From Lachnospiraceae bacterium (GTDB taxonomy: Bacteria > Bacillota > Clostridia > Lachnospirales > Lachnospiraceae): 64,000 bases of DNA. Made by a program: the position numbers and the translations under genes. Location: NCBI GenBank assembly GCA_017618195.1, contig JAFZUW010000053.1, positions 1-64,000 of the forward strand. The letters run 5' to 3'. The notes under the pieces are model-generated. The model did no database searches. It was not told the origin of the DNA and worked only from the letters and a program-made list of their open reading frames with translations. Below are positions 36,323-44,569 of this stretch, piece after piece (position 1 is the stretch's first letter; every line of letters starts with the position of its first letter).

Positions 36323-39118
36323 TTATCGGCTTTCTCCCATCATTCTCCATGCTTTTACATCCAAAGCATTGTTTTGCACGGCAAGCCATGTTATTGACTT
36401 AAACTGGTTTCCGTCACTCATGCTGACGCTCCAGACACCGCTGAACGCAACATGCTGTTCGGGCTGCTGTTTCATCTCGTCAGTCATCAGTTTTCCGGTA
36501 AACGGATTCCTTGGTTCCTCAATAATCCCTTCCATCGCCAGAAGCGATGTGTCCGCATTTGTCATAAACCGGTAATCCGTTTTCAACTCTGTGTCTCCGA
36601 AATCCTTTACCAAAAGCAGGGCGTTATAATACAGAAGGTCTTCATAAATCGCGTCGCCCATTTGATACTTCGATATCCCTAAATTTCTTCCATGGTCAGA
36701 CACAAGGATAATCCGGGTGTTATCATAAGCCCCTTCTGCGCGAAGATAATCAAACCATTCTCCCAAAGCCATCAATGCAGCCATGTTTGCGTGGTAATGT
36801 TCCATCTGTGGTATGGACGACAGCACAAGCGTATTCCCGTCTGCATCATAACGAACAGCATGTTCTTTATCAAATTCCTGATTGTCGACAGCCCCGTAGA
36901 CGGAATAATCAGGCTCCTGGAGAAGCATCGGGTCATGCGTCGCATCATTGGTCATTACCAAAAATGTCCCCTTATCACTCTCCTTTACCGGGGTCATATC
37001 GCTCATGTAGCAAAGATTTGCATACGGATCAAGGAACGCCCGGGATATGCCGCTGGCAAGAGACATATTAATCTTATCCTGTTCTCCGATACAATTCTTT
37101 CTTTCCGTCGCGGTATCCATCTTGTTATATTTTCCCGCATCATAGACAAGATCATTTGCCAGAACGGGAGCTGCGCGCAACAGGCTGTACATAAAAAAGT
37201 TATGCTGTCTTGTCGTTTCCGTGGCTGCGGAAAGATCATATCCGTTATCTATGCACCATTGCTCCGTGTAGATACCTTTGGAAATCGCCTTTTTGATGGT
37301 CGGATAGTCATCAAAGACGCTCAGATCAGGGATCCAATGATATCCTGCGTAGACGGGATCCAATACGTTCACGTCAAATCCTGCTTCATCAAAAAGAACC
37401 GGCATTACCTTTAATGCTTCCGTGTGTTTATCCGCCAGACTCTCCGTATCCCGCCGGTTCATTTCCTCCGGGGTATATTCATATCCTCCGAAAAGAGCCG
37501 GAGTTCCCAGATTTGTATGCGGTCCGTATGAAATCGTGTTCGGATAAAACGTGAAGCCCGCGAGCTGTTCTTTCAGCTTCGGATTCTCGTTGATTATAAA
37601 CGGGTAGTAAATGCTGATAGCGCGGTCAAGCATTATTACGACAACGTTGTTTTCATTCCGCGAAAGCGGAACGCTAAGGCCTTCTTCATCGGAAACGTAG
37701 GATTGTATTTTTTCTTTCGTTTCCTGCTCGTCCCTGTAGATTGATCTCATGTTTGATGCCGTCAGAATAATCAGTGCCATGCATACAACCAACAGCATCC
37801 TCTTTACCAGTTTAACCGACTTTCGAAGCAGTAAAAAGAGAGCGCCCGCAACAAGAATGTTGACAAGCGTATTGATTCCCAATTCACCGAGCGACGGGGT
37901 AAGATTCGCTTTATCATATTTCAGGTAACTGGAGATATTACCGTATTTTCCGCGAAAGACCATTGTGTTTACAACCGCCGTTCCTGCCAGAAGAAACATC
38001 AGATAGCTGAATACGGTTCTTCCGGATTCTTTCGCCATCTTAAAGAAAACCGTGAACCAAAGCAGGAATAACCCGGCTGCAATTACAGCCGTATATCCAA
38101 CATACCGAAAAGACGTGTGGAAATCGGTTAAGTCAACAAACTCCGAGGGCGATGCTTTAATGACCATTGACGGAATCAGTGTTCCCACCAAAATCGTAAT
38201 CACCACTCCGGACAGAAAGAACACTCCCTGATCCTGAATCTGACTCTTAACTTTCGAAGGTTTCTCACCCTTCTTCTTTCGATAGTAATACAAGCCGATC
38301 GGAATCTGAGCCAACAGCCCTAGCCACATCATAAATACCTTCTCCGGTCCGAAATCGGAGGCAAATGTGATGCTTCCCAAAAGAAACATCCCTGCACCGG
38401 CTATTGAGCACAGAATGAATGCAATCAACTTTGGATTCTTCTGCCGGTCGATGAGGTTCTTACATAAGGAGAACAGATTATTCAGCGTCCAATAAAATAC
38501 CAGTCCTGCCGGGGAAGTATACAGAAGAACAAGGAAGATTATCGCGATTCCGACGAACTGGATCTTATTCTTTAAAGGCAGTCCCTTTGTATAGATCAGT
38601 CCGGACACAATATTGAACACCGTCATCAAAATCGGAAGCAGGTTGATGCTTAAACCGCCGATACGGATCAGCTGATCTGCTTTTCCGAGGTTTTCAATCG
38701 GTCCGTAGGATTTGTTCTGAAGTACCGCCAAGTCGGAAAGGAAAGAGTATGCTGCCAGAAAGAAGGGGATTTCCAATATGATGGACAACGAGCTTCTTAA
38801 TGCCAGAATCGGACTGTAATCATTCTGCCGATAATACGTCTGAAGCATCATGAAGCGTTCGTCTCCGCGAAACGCCTTCTTTATATGGTCCACGCCGGGC
38901 TTAAGCCTCGCAACCTTATCGCGCTCTTCATTTTGAATTTTATCGGCGCGCCTATATAATGGAAGGATAAGGAGATTCACTGTCAGACTCAAAACAATGA
39001 TAGCCAACCCTTCCGCATTGTTTGTATTTATCATCCTGTATGCACGGGAAAATACAAATTCGAACAGAATATAAATCGGCTCAATAATCAAGCCATACAA
39101 AATCTTCAGAATGATCAA
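36323..39118 (-). CDS. YidC-like insertase fused to sulfatase-type phosphotransferase
   Basis: Of 931 residues, 1 to ~230 form a YidC/Oxa1 domain: EGLAIIVLSLTVNLLILPLY, a cytosolic charged hairpin KIQNEERDKVARLKPGVDHIKKAFRGD, and the late LLYTSPAGLVFYWTLNNLFSLCK. More membrane helices follow to ~455, then an extracytoplasmic alkaline-phosphatase/sulfatase-fold domain (about 490-900) with VVVIMLDRA (metal Asp ~498), SYGPHTNLGTPALFGG (likely nucleophile Thr ~535) and VSDHGRNLG (metal site ~807-810). The second half resembles lipoteichoic-acid synthase or phosphoethanolamine transferases. It overlaps the TagF-like gene by 4 bp (ATGA). Likely a polymer-modifying phosphotransferase; the use of the YidC part is unclear. 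Confidence 0.82.
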   Translation of the reverse strand: MIILKILYGLIIEPIYILFEFVFSRAYRMINTNNAEGLAIIVLSLTVNLLILPLYRRADKIQNEERDKVARLKPGVDHIKKAFRGDERFMMLQTYYRQNDYSPILALRSSLSIILEIPFFLAAYSFLSDLAVLQNKSYGPIENLGKADQLIRIGGLSINLLPILMTVFNIVSGLIYTKGLPLKNKIQFVGIAIIFLVLLYTSPAGLVFYWTLNNLFSLCKNLIDRQKNPKLIAFILCSIAGAGMFLLGSITFASDFGPEKVFMMWLGLLAQIPIGLYYYRKKKGEKPSKVKSQIQDQGVFFLSGVVITILVGTLIPSMVIKASPSEFVDLTDFHTSFRYVGYTAVIAAGLFLLWFTVFFKMAKESGRTVFSYLMFLLAGTAVVNTMVFRGKYGNISSYLKYDKANLTPSLGELGINTLVNILVAGALFLLLRKSVKLVKRMLLVVCMALIILTASNMRSIYRDEQETKEKIQSYVSDEEGLSVPLSRNENNVVVIMLDRAISIYYPFIINENPKLKEQLAGFTFYPNTISYGPHTNLGTPALFGGYEYTPEEMNRRDTESLADKHTEALKVMPVLFDEAGFDVNVLDPVYAGYHWIPDLSVFDDYPTIKKAISKGIYTEQWCIDNGYDLSAATETTRQHNFFMYSLLRAAPVLANDLVYDAGKYNKMDTATERKNCIGEQDKINMSLASGISRAFLDPYANLCYMSDMTPVKESDKGTFLVMTNDATHDPMLLQEPDYSVYGAVDNQEFDKEHAVRYDADGNTLVLSSIPQMEHYHANMAALMALGEWFDYLRAEGAYDNTRIILVSDHGRNLGISKYQMGDAIYEDLLYYNALLLVKDFGDTELKTDYRFMTNADTSLLAMEGIIEEPRNPFTGKLMTDEMKQQPEQHVAFSGVWSVSMSDGNQFKSITWLAVQNNALDVKAWRMMGESR

Positions 39119-40392
39119 GCCAATTCACCTCTTTTATCGTTCTTGCTTTTTTCGGGCGTTTCCTTTTCCGCCTGAAGGCTGTTACGAAGCTCAATACAGT
39201 AATCCACCGTCGACTCCGCTGCTTTTCCGATATTCGTCCATGTTTCCTTCCGGATTTCCGCACGTCCTTTCTTAAGGCGGGTCGACGAAAGGCCTTCTTC
39301 AACCACTTCACATAGATTGTTGATCCGGTCATCGTTCAGAACGATTCCTATCTTTTCCAAAGCACCGAACGTCCAAGGTTCTTCCTCAAGCCACCATGCA
39401 TCATAAACTGCTTTGTCGAAATTCGGTTCCGTGTAAATCACCGGCCGGTCAAATACCAGGGCAAAATCAAATATGATTCCTGAGAAATCCGATATCAGAA
39501 TGTCGGCTTTTTTCAGCGATTCAAAATTGTCACTGCTTCTGTCCCAATGAATCCGATCGCTTTCCGGGAACCGGGACATAATATCATCCATGATCTCCTT
39601 TTCAGAAGTATATGACTGAGGGTGCGGGCGGATAATAATTCTGTAATCCGTATTCAGAAGGCTTTCAATAATCCGGCTGCGGTACTTGCTGAATATCGCG
39701 TTTTTGCCCCAGGAAGGTGCAAGCAAAACCGTCGTTTTTCCGTCTTTTTCGGTCTGCGGTTCCGCCTGATATCTCTTCAGCAGTGCATCAAGATACGTTA
39801 TCCCGACCATGCGAAGATCTTTCGCCGGAAGGTTTCTGATCCGCTCCAACTCTCTTATCTGCTTCTCCTGATAATCTCCGGACAACAGCACCGCATCATA
39901 ATAGTCCAGACCGAACATCCGGTAAAGCGTCAGATCACTCGGCGCATGCAGGACATGTATATATTTCTTCACTTCACGGGAGCGTTTCCACTGATATACA
40001 TCTAGTCCCGGGGTTGTGGAGAGAACAATGTCCGCCTTCAGTACATTCAGCCGCAAAAACGCCTTGTTTCCCTGCTCAATATACTTCACTTCAATGTTCT
40101 TGTAGCCTTCCTGAAAAGCCGGATCATCCTCGGAGGAAGTCAAATACAACAGTTTCTCTCCGCGCTTCTCAAACTCGTCGCAAATCGGCTTGAACACGTT
40201 CCAATACCGCTTCCCCTCAGAAAAAACAGCAAAACTCTGTCGGGAAATGTTCCCGTCCGTTTTGCCTGCGGAAAATAAGAATTTAATTTTCACAAATGCG
40301 GTTCGAACCAGATATACCGCGACGCTGAAGATCCCCACCAGAACGGCAAAAAGCATGCTTCCCGTTCCGGGATCAATGTACAGGAACGACAT
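39115..40392 (-). CDS. CDP-glycerol glycerophosphotransferase-like (TagB/TagF)
   Basis: The 425-residue protein has an N-terminal membrane helix (about 10-32) and a GT-B-like catalytic region with the TagF motifs: VLLAPSWGKNAIFSKY near 228, RIIIRPHPQSYTSE near 255 and ISDFSGIIFDFALVFDRPVIY near 310. These enzymes add glycerol-phosphate from CDP-glycerol to wall teichoic acid or similar polymers at the inner face of the membrane. AAGGAG precedes the ATG. It is first in a two-gene unit with the YidC-sulfatase fusion, and no CDP-glycerol synthase (tagD) is in the window. Confidence 0.85.
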   Translation of the reverse strand: MSFLYIDPGTGSMLFAVLVGIFSVAVYLVRTAFVKIKFLFSAGKTDGNISRQSFAVFSEGKRYWNVFKPICDEFEKRGEKLLYLTSSEDDPAFQEGYKNIEVKYIEQGNKAFLRLNVLKADIVLSTTPGLDVYQWKRSREVKKYIHVLHAPSDLTLYRMFGLDYYDAVLLSGDYQEKQIRELERIRNLPAKDLRMVGITYLDALLKRYQAEPQTEKDGKTTVLLAPSWGKNAIFSKYRSRIIESLLNTDYRIIIRPHPQSYTSEKEIMDDIMSRFPESDRIHWDRSSDNFESLKKADILISDFSGIIFDFALVFDRPVIYTEPNFDKAVYDAWWLEEEPWTFGALEKIGIVLNDDRINNLCEVVEEGLSSTRLKKGRAEIRKETWTNIGKAAESTVDYCIELRNSLQAEKETPEKSKNDKRGELA

Positions 40393-40468
40393 TTGTTTTC
40401 TCCTTCAAAACCAAATCGTAATTGAATTTATGTGAAAGCACCTGCCTGTATGCACTCGAATCCCGTCC

Positions 40469-40497
40469 TTGTGTAACATGACAACCTGTGCTATAAT
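40469..40497 (+). promoter_or_regulatory. Promoter of trmB
   Basis: TTGTGT (40469-40474), 17-bp spacer, TATAAT (40492-40497), 30 bp before the ATG. The -10 is perfect and the -35 weak. Confidence 0.55.
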
Positions 40498-40526
40498 CAA
40501 AAAATCGCAGAACTAAGGAGCTTTTT

Positions 40527-41177
40527 ATGAGACTCAGAAACATTCCCGGCGCACGGGAGGAAATGCTTGTAAATCCCTATGTGGTACAGAATCCGGAAAC
40601 CCATCGCGGTCAGTGGTGCGGGTTCTTCGGAAACTCCAACCCGATTCATATCGAGATCGGAATGGGCAAAGGACAATTCATCATGGCACTTGCCGCAGCC
40701 AATCCGAATATCAATTATATCGGCATTGAGAAATACTCGAGCGTTCTGATCCGAGCTCTTGCGAAGCAGGAGGCGCTTGACCTTCCGAACCTCCGTTTTA
40801 TCCGCTTCGATGCGGAATATATCGAGGATATCTTCGCGCCCGGCGAGGTGGAGCGGATCTATCTCAATTTTTCCGATCCTTGGCCGAAGGATCGCCATGG
40901 GCATCGCCGTCTTACATCCGACCGGTTCCTTGCCCGCTACGAGAATGTCATCCCCGAAAACGGATGCATCATGTTTAAGACCGATAACCGCGGACTTTTT
41001 GATTATTCGCTGGAAACCGCGCAGGTTTGCGGCTGGAGCTGCAATGATGTTACCTACGACCTGCATCACAGTCCGTATGAGGAAGGCAACTTCCATACCG
41101 AGTACGAAGACCGCTTCTCAGCACTCGGAAACCCTATATATCGTGTGGTTTTGCGGCCGAAAAAACAAGAAGAATAA
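40527..41177 (+). CDS. trmB: tRNA (guanine-46-N7)-methyltransferase
   Basis: The 216-residue methyltransferase has SAM motif IHIEIGMGKGQFIMALAAANP near residue 40, GIEKYSSV, the signature IYLNFSDPWPKDRHGHRRL near 115-133 and FKTDNRGLFDYSLE. It makes m7G46 in tRNA variable loops. AAGGAG lies 6 nt before the ATG. A tRNA-Lys gene follows 100 bp downstream under its own promoter. Confidence 0.96.
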   Translation: MRLRNIPGAREEMLVNPYVVQNPETHRGQWCGFFGNSNPIHIEIGMGKGQFIMALAAANPNINYIGIEKYSSVLIRALAKQEALDLPNLRFIRFDAEYIEDIFAPGEVERIYLNFSDPWPKDRHGHRRLTSDRFLARYENVIPENGCIMFKTDNRGLFDYSLETAQVCGWSCNDVTYDLHHSPYEEGNFHTEYEDRFSALGNPIYRVVLRPKKQEE

Positions 41178-41205
41178 AAAAATTGATTTTTTCTCAAATT
41201 TCCTC

Positions 41206-41234
41206 TTGCAATTTCAGATAACCTGTAATATAAT
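41206..41234 (+). promoter_or_regulatory. Promoter of tRNA-Lys
   Basis: TTGCAA (41206-41211), 17-bp spacer, TATAAT (41229-41234), 43 bp before the mature tRNA 5' end. Confidence 0.75.
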
Positions 41235-41277
41235 CACACTTGCGTTCACGAAAACGCAGCGAAACAATCGCATAACC

Positions 41278-41350
41278 GCACCTCTAGCTCAGTTGGTAGA
41301 GCACCTGACTCTTAATCAGGGTGTCCAGGGTTCGAGCCCCTGGAGGTGCA
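41278..41350 (+). tRNA. tRNA-Lys (anticodon CTT)
   Basis: A 73-nt cloverleaf. The acceptor stem GCACCTC pairs with GAGGTGC, the D arm is GCTC-AGTTGGTA-GAGC, and the anticodon stem CCTGA / TCAGG encloses loop CTCTTAA with anticodon CTT. The T arm is CCAGG-GTTCGAG-CCCTGG-like with TTCGA. The discriminator is A and CCA is not encoded. A T8 run after a G-rich stretch follows at about 41391-41400, with no convincing hairpin. Confidence 0.97.
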
Positions 41351-41424
41351 TAGAAGGTCTCCATTTGACGACATGATTCGTTGGGCGGGGGCTTTTTTTT
41401 GCCCTTGTCCGTCTGAAGGAAGAA

Positions 41425-42900
41425 CTACTTTCTGCGGTAGATCTCCGTTCCGTTGACGCTTCCCGCCAGGGAATAGTACTGAGCAATAATGCCGTCCAGT
41501 TCCTTATGCCACGAACTTGATGTGCTGATTACGATGATCCCTGCATCCAGTTTCTTCACATCCTCAATGAATTCTTCTTTAATCGCCGAATCCACACTTG
41601 CGATCGGATCCTGGTAAGAATACTTGGATGCGGCCATGCGGTTCGCGCACAGGTATACGCAGTCGCGGTTTCCACAAACGGTGATCTTATCTGCTTCGGT
41701 CGTATTGTCCGTGATTATCTTCGCAATTTCTTCCAGTCCGGTCTCATACTCCGTCACAACCTTCGGACGGTTTCTGCTCGCCAGGAACAAAAGCGCGATC
41801 AGAATAACCGTCTTCACTACGATCACACGAACTTTTCTTTCTTTGTCCGAAATCTTAATCTCCAGTTCCTTTCCCTTCGTCTTCATGGAAATCTCCGCCA
41901 AGGCATAGGCAAATGCGATGAAGATCAGCGGGCAGAGAATCATCCCGTAATGTCCGTAACTCTGGCCGGACATGCACATGCTGGCCAGGGTAAGAACGAG
42001 AGAACTAACGCAAAGCCACTCAAACATACGGTTCTTCTCAACCGCATAATGTAACAGGAAGATTGTTCCGAGAATGAACGGCATTGCCTTAATGAAATAC
42101 TCTGCCGCCTGAAGAATCATTCTGAACGAGGCTCTCTCTGCGTCTGACGTATATTTGAAATTGAAAAGGAAATAATCTTCGATAAACGCGCTCCATGCGC
42201 CGTTCGCGCAAAGCCATATCACAATCGGAAGAATTACCAGCGCCGCGCCGGCAAGGAACCATGCAAGATACGGCACCAGTTTTTTCGCCTGATTCTTACG
42301 GATACAACTGATCAAAACGCCGATGCACATAACCGCCCACAAGGCAACCATGTTAATACGAAGCATGCATACGGCTCCGAACGAAGCCCCGCAAAGTAAC
42401 AGATCATACCAGTGAGCCGAATCCTTCAAAAAGAACTTGGCGAATACATACAGAGAAATCATGACAAGGGCAAAAGCATATTCTTCCACTTGATTGCCGC
42501 CCTCGAAATAATACCGTAATGCCAATGCGCAAACTGCAACTGCAGCCACTGCATATATGCGTCCGCAACCAAGTAGGCGTGCAAGCTTATAAGCAAAGAA
42601 GTACGCCGCGCAAAGGAACAGCACCTCCATAATCCACACACCGATATCCTTACTGATAGCAAGACCTGCCGCGTCAATCAGATAAATCAGCGGCCCCTTG
42701 TGGTCAAATGTGTCAAGATACGGCATACCGCCCTGACGCATTACCCTTGCGACATAATGAAAGACGGAAGAGTCTCTTCCGATTCTTCCGACAGCCAGCG
42801 GGTTGTTCGATGCCGCAAAAGAGGTTGCAACAGCGATTACGAACAAAGCAATTCCGATAACTATTCGATTGTCTGCCAGTTTTTTGATCCGCTCTTTCAT
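41425..42900 (-). CDS. GT-C family membrane glycosyltransferase-like protein
   Basis: A 491-residue polytopic protein (about 11 helices) with an acidic first outer loop, GRDSSVFHYVARVMRQGGMPYLDTFDHKGPLIYLI, typical of ArnT/PMT-type GT-C enzymes that use polyprenyl-phosphate sugars. A small C-terminal soluble domain follows (about 410-491). The GT2 plus DUF2304 pair elsewhere in the window could supply such a donor. GGAG lies 8 nt before the ATG at 42900, and the gap to the upstream stop is 5 bp, so it is co-translated with the 42906 gene. Confidence 0.72.
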   Translation of the reverse strand: MKERIKKLADNRIVIGIALFVIAVATSFAASNNPLAVGRIGRDSSVFHYVARVMRQGGMPYLDTFDHKGPLIYLIDAAGLAISKDIGVWIMEVLFLCAAYFFAYKLARLLGCGRIYAVAAVAVCALALRYYFEGGNQVEEYAFALVMISLYVFAKFFLKDSAHWYDLLLCGASFGAVCMLRINMVALWAVMCIGVLISCIRKNQAKKLVPYLAWFLAGAALVILPIVIWLCANGAWSAFIEDYFLFNFKYTSDAERASFRMILQAAEYFIKAMPFILGTIFLLHYAVEKNRMFEWLCVSSLVLTLASMCMSGQSYGHYGMILCPLIFIAFAYALAEISMKTKGKELEIKISDKERKVRVIVVKTVILIALLFLASRNRPKVVTEYETGLEEIAKIITDNTTEADKITVCGNRDCVYLCANRMAASKYSYQDPIASVDSAIKEEFIEDVKKLDAGIIVISTSSSWHKELDGIIAQYYSLAGSVNGTEIYRRK

Positions 42901-42905
42901 CCTTC

Positions 42906-43520
42906 TCACTCCGCCGGTGCGTCCATCATCGGATGGCAGTACCATTTTCCTTTCACTTTGAGTACAACGTAACGCTCGGTTCCCTTCTCCGAGGAGTTGT
43001 CGGCAGTATATGTCACGCTGTAAGGGATCTTCGCTATGGCTACTTTTGTGATTTCGTCAAATGTGCATTCGCTGTGATCTTCTTTGATCAGCTCGACGAT
43101 CTTTTTGTACATGTCGCTGTCCTTATCGTACTCGGTCACCTCGGCTTTCTCGAATTTCATCTTGAAGCCGTCGGCTTCTTCCGTTGCCATGACGGTGAAC
43201 TGCTGTTCAATCAGGTTCGTCTCCAACACGACATCGAGCTGAAGCTGCTTCACGCAGTCTTCGTTGTAAATCGTACATTTCACGAAATCCTCGTAATTCA
43301 AAGAGGAATAGGTGGCGCGGAACGTCGCTTCGGCTGCATTCGCCGCCGTTCGGTTCGGGTCCTTGAATACCCGGGTTACGATAAAGTAGACCGCGATCGT
43401 GATAATAAGCGCAGCTGCGGCGATCCAGATCAGAATACGGGTCCAGTCCCGCTTCTTCGCCTCCGCGCCTGCTGTATTCTGTTGTTTCTCTGTTTTTTTG
43501 CCGTTTACTTTCTTGCCCAT
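42906..43520 (-). CDS. Single-pass membrane protein with KWY-ending domain
   Basis: The 204-residue protein has a basic cytosolic N-terminus, one helix at about 30-50 (ILIWIAAAALIITIAVYFIV), and an extracytoplasmic domain with two Cys (KCTIYNEDCVKQ) that ends ERYVVLKVKGKWYCHPMM. The end resembles that of the next gene (LAKVGGKWYLLTANG), so the two share an NTF2-like or DUF4878-type fold. Function unknown. AAGGA lies 7 nt before the ATG. Confidence 0.65.
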   Translation of the reverse strand: MGKKVNGKKTEKQQNTAGAEAKKRDWTRILIWIAAAALIITIAVYFIVTRVFKDPNRTAANAAEATFRATYSSLNYEDFVKCTIYNEDCVKQLQLDVVLETNLIEQQFTVMATEEADGFKMKFEKAEVTEYDKDSDMYKKIVELIKEDHSECTFDEITKVAIAKIPYSVTYTADNSSEKGTERYVVLKVKGKWYCHPMMDAPAE

Positions 43521-43540
43521 CGTCTGTTCCTTTTTGATTT

Positions 43541-43576
43541 GAAAAAGAAACCCCAGGACGCCGCTGCGCCCCGGGG
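43541..43576 (-). terminator. Terminator of the zinc-ribbon gene
   Basis: GC-rich stem with outer arms CCCC (43551-43554) and GGGG (43573-43576) and inner GC pairs, followed on the minus strand by TTTCTTTTTC. Confidence 0.7.
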
Positions 43577-43603
43577 ATGTCTTAACCTACCGATCGCGAT
43601 CGA

Positions 43604-44335
43604 TCAATCGTCGTCGCTCTTCTTCTTATTATCAGCTTTCTTCTCCCAGAACTCAGCTGCATCATTGATGTTCTCAGCGGTTCTGCCGTTAGCTGTAAGG
43701 AGATACCACTTGCCGCCAACCTTAGCGAGGCAGTAGTAAGTCTTAACCTTTTCCTTCTCACCGTCAATCTTAACGGTTGTCGTAACTTCTACGAGAGCAG
43801 CGCCCTTAACGGCATCGTCATCGCCCTTGTTGGACTTAACATATGCCTTAACGCCGTCGGTAACGTCGTCGTTCTTTCCGTACTTCTTAACCTTCGTAAC
43901 CTTCCAAGAAGACTTTACATCCTCATCGTCATCATCGTCGGTGTCCATGTCAAGCTTCTTGAGGGCCTTCTTGTTGGAGAACAGGAAATACTTGCTTTCG
44001 AAGCTCTCAGCCTCTTTTTCAATGGACTCCTGCTTCTTAAGCATTGCCTTTACGATGCCCTTCGGGCTCTTGCCGCCGAAAAGCTTAATGCAACAGATCA
44101 CTGCAAGGATAACAACTACTACTGCTGCGATAGCGATAATAAGACTCTTCTTATCACCCTTCTTTGCGCCATTAACAATATTGCTTGCGTAATTCGCAAC
44201 TGCCTGGGGAGCTGCCTGAGGAGCTGCCTGAGGAGCTGCCTGGGGTGCTGCCTGAGGAGCTGCTAACGGGCTACCGCAATAAGGACAAATAACAGATCCA
44301 TCCGGAACCTGCTTACCGCACTTTGTACAAAACAT
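43604..44335 (-). CDS. Zinc-ribbon membrane protein with AAPQ repeat
   Basis: The 243-residue protein starts MFCTKCGKQVPDGSVICPYCG, a four-Cys zinc ribbon (CxxC-x12-CxxC), then five AAPQ units, a transmembrane helix at about 65-86 (SLIIAIAAVVVVILAVICCIK), an Asp run (DTDDDDDED) and a C-terminal domain ending KVGGKWYLLT. It is a common Firmicute layout with unknown function, possibly envelope sensing. I prefer the ATG at 44335; the ATG three codons earlier overlaps the AAGGAAGG ribosome site. Confidence 0.7.
   Translation of the reverse strand: MFCTKCGKQVPDGSVICPYCGSPLAAPQAAPQAAPQAAPQAAPQAVANYASNIVNGAKKGDKKSLIIAIAAVVVVILAVICCIKLFGGKSPKGIVKAMLKKQESIEKEAESFESKYFLFSNKKALKKLDMDTDDDDDEDVKSSWKVTKVKKYGKNDDVTDGVKAYVKSNKGDDDAVKGAALVEVTTTVKIDGEKEKVKTYYCLAKVGGKWYLLTANGRTAENINDAAEFWEKKADNKKKSDDD
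44199..44265 (-). repeat. 12-bp tandem repeat coding for AAPQ
   Basis: About five copies of the unit GCTGCCTGAGGA (plus-strand reading), with a few A/G changes, inside the zinc-ribbon gene. Confidence 0.85.
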
Positions 44336-44394
44336 CTCTCTCATCCTTCCTTATTCGTTAAAATTCGGTCGAAACAGATATCGACGCTACTGTA

Positions 44395-44423
44395 ACTATA
44401 CTATATTTTTCTGCGATTTGCAA
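44395..44423 (-). promoter_or_regulatory. Promoter of the zinc-ribbon gene
   Basis: On the minus strand: TTGCAA (44418-44423), 17-bp spacer, TATAGT (44395-44400), about 60 bp before the start codon and divergent from the trpE promoter. Confidence 0.65.
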
Positions 44424-44440
44424 CCATAAAATATTTACGC

Positions 44441-44469
44441 TTGACTTTTAAAAAGTGCCGTGCCATACT
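44441..44469 (+). promoter_or_regulatory. Promoter of trpEG
   Basis: TTGACT (44441-44446), 17-bp spacer, CATACT (44464-44469). The ~95-nt leader before the trpE ATG shows no T-box or tandem Trp codons. Confidence 0.65.
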
Positions 44470-44569
44470 GTCGCCAAAACATTTTTACAACAAGTTGATT
44501 CTTAGACTTCTGTGGCATTTTTCGATAATCTTCCGGATGTCTTTTGAGTTCTGCGGAAAGGGTTGCAAA

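Noticed and set aside
44470..44569. T-box or Trp leader peptide before trpE
   Set aside because: The leader is under 100 nt, without T-box sequence or tandem Trp codons.
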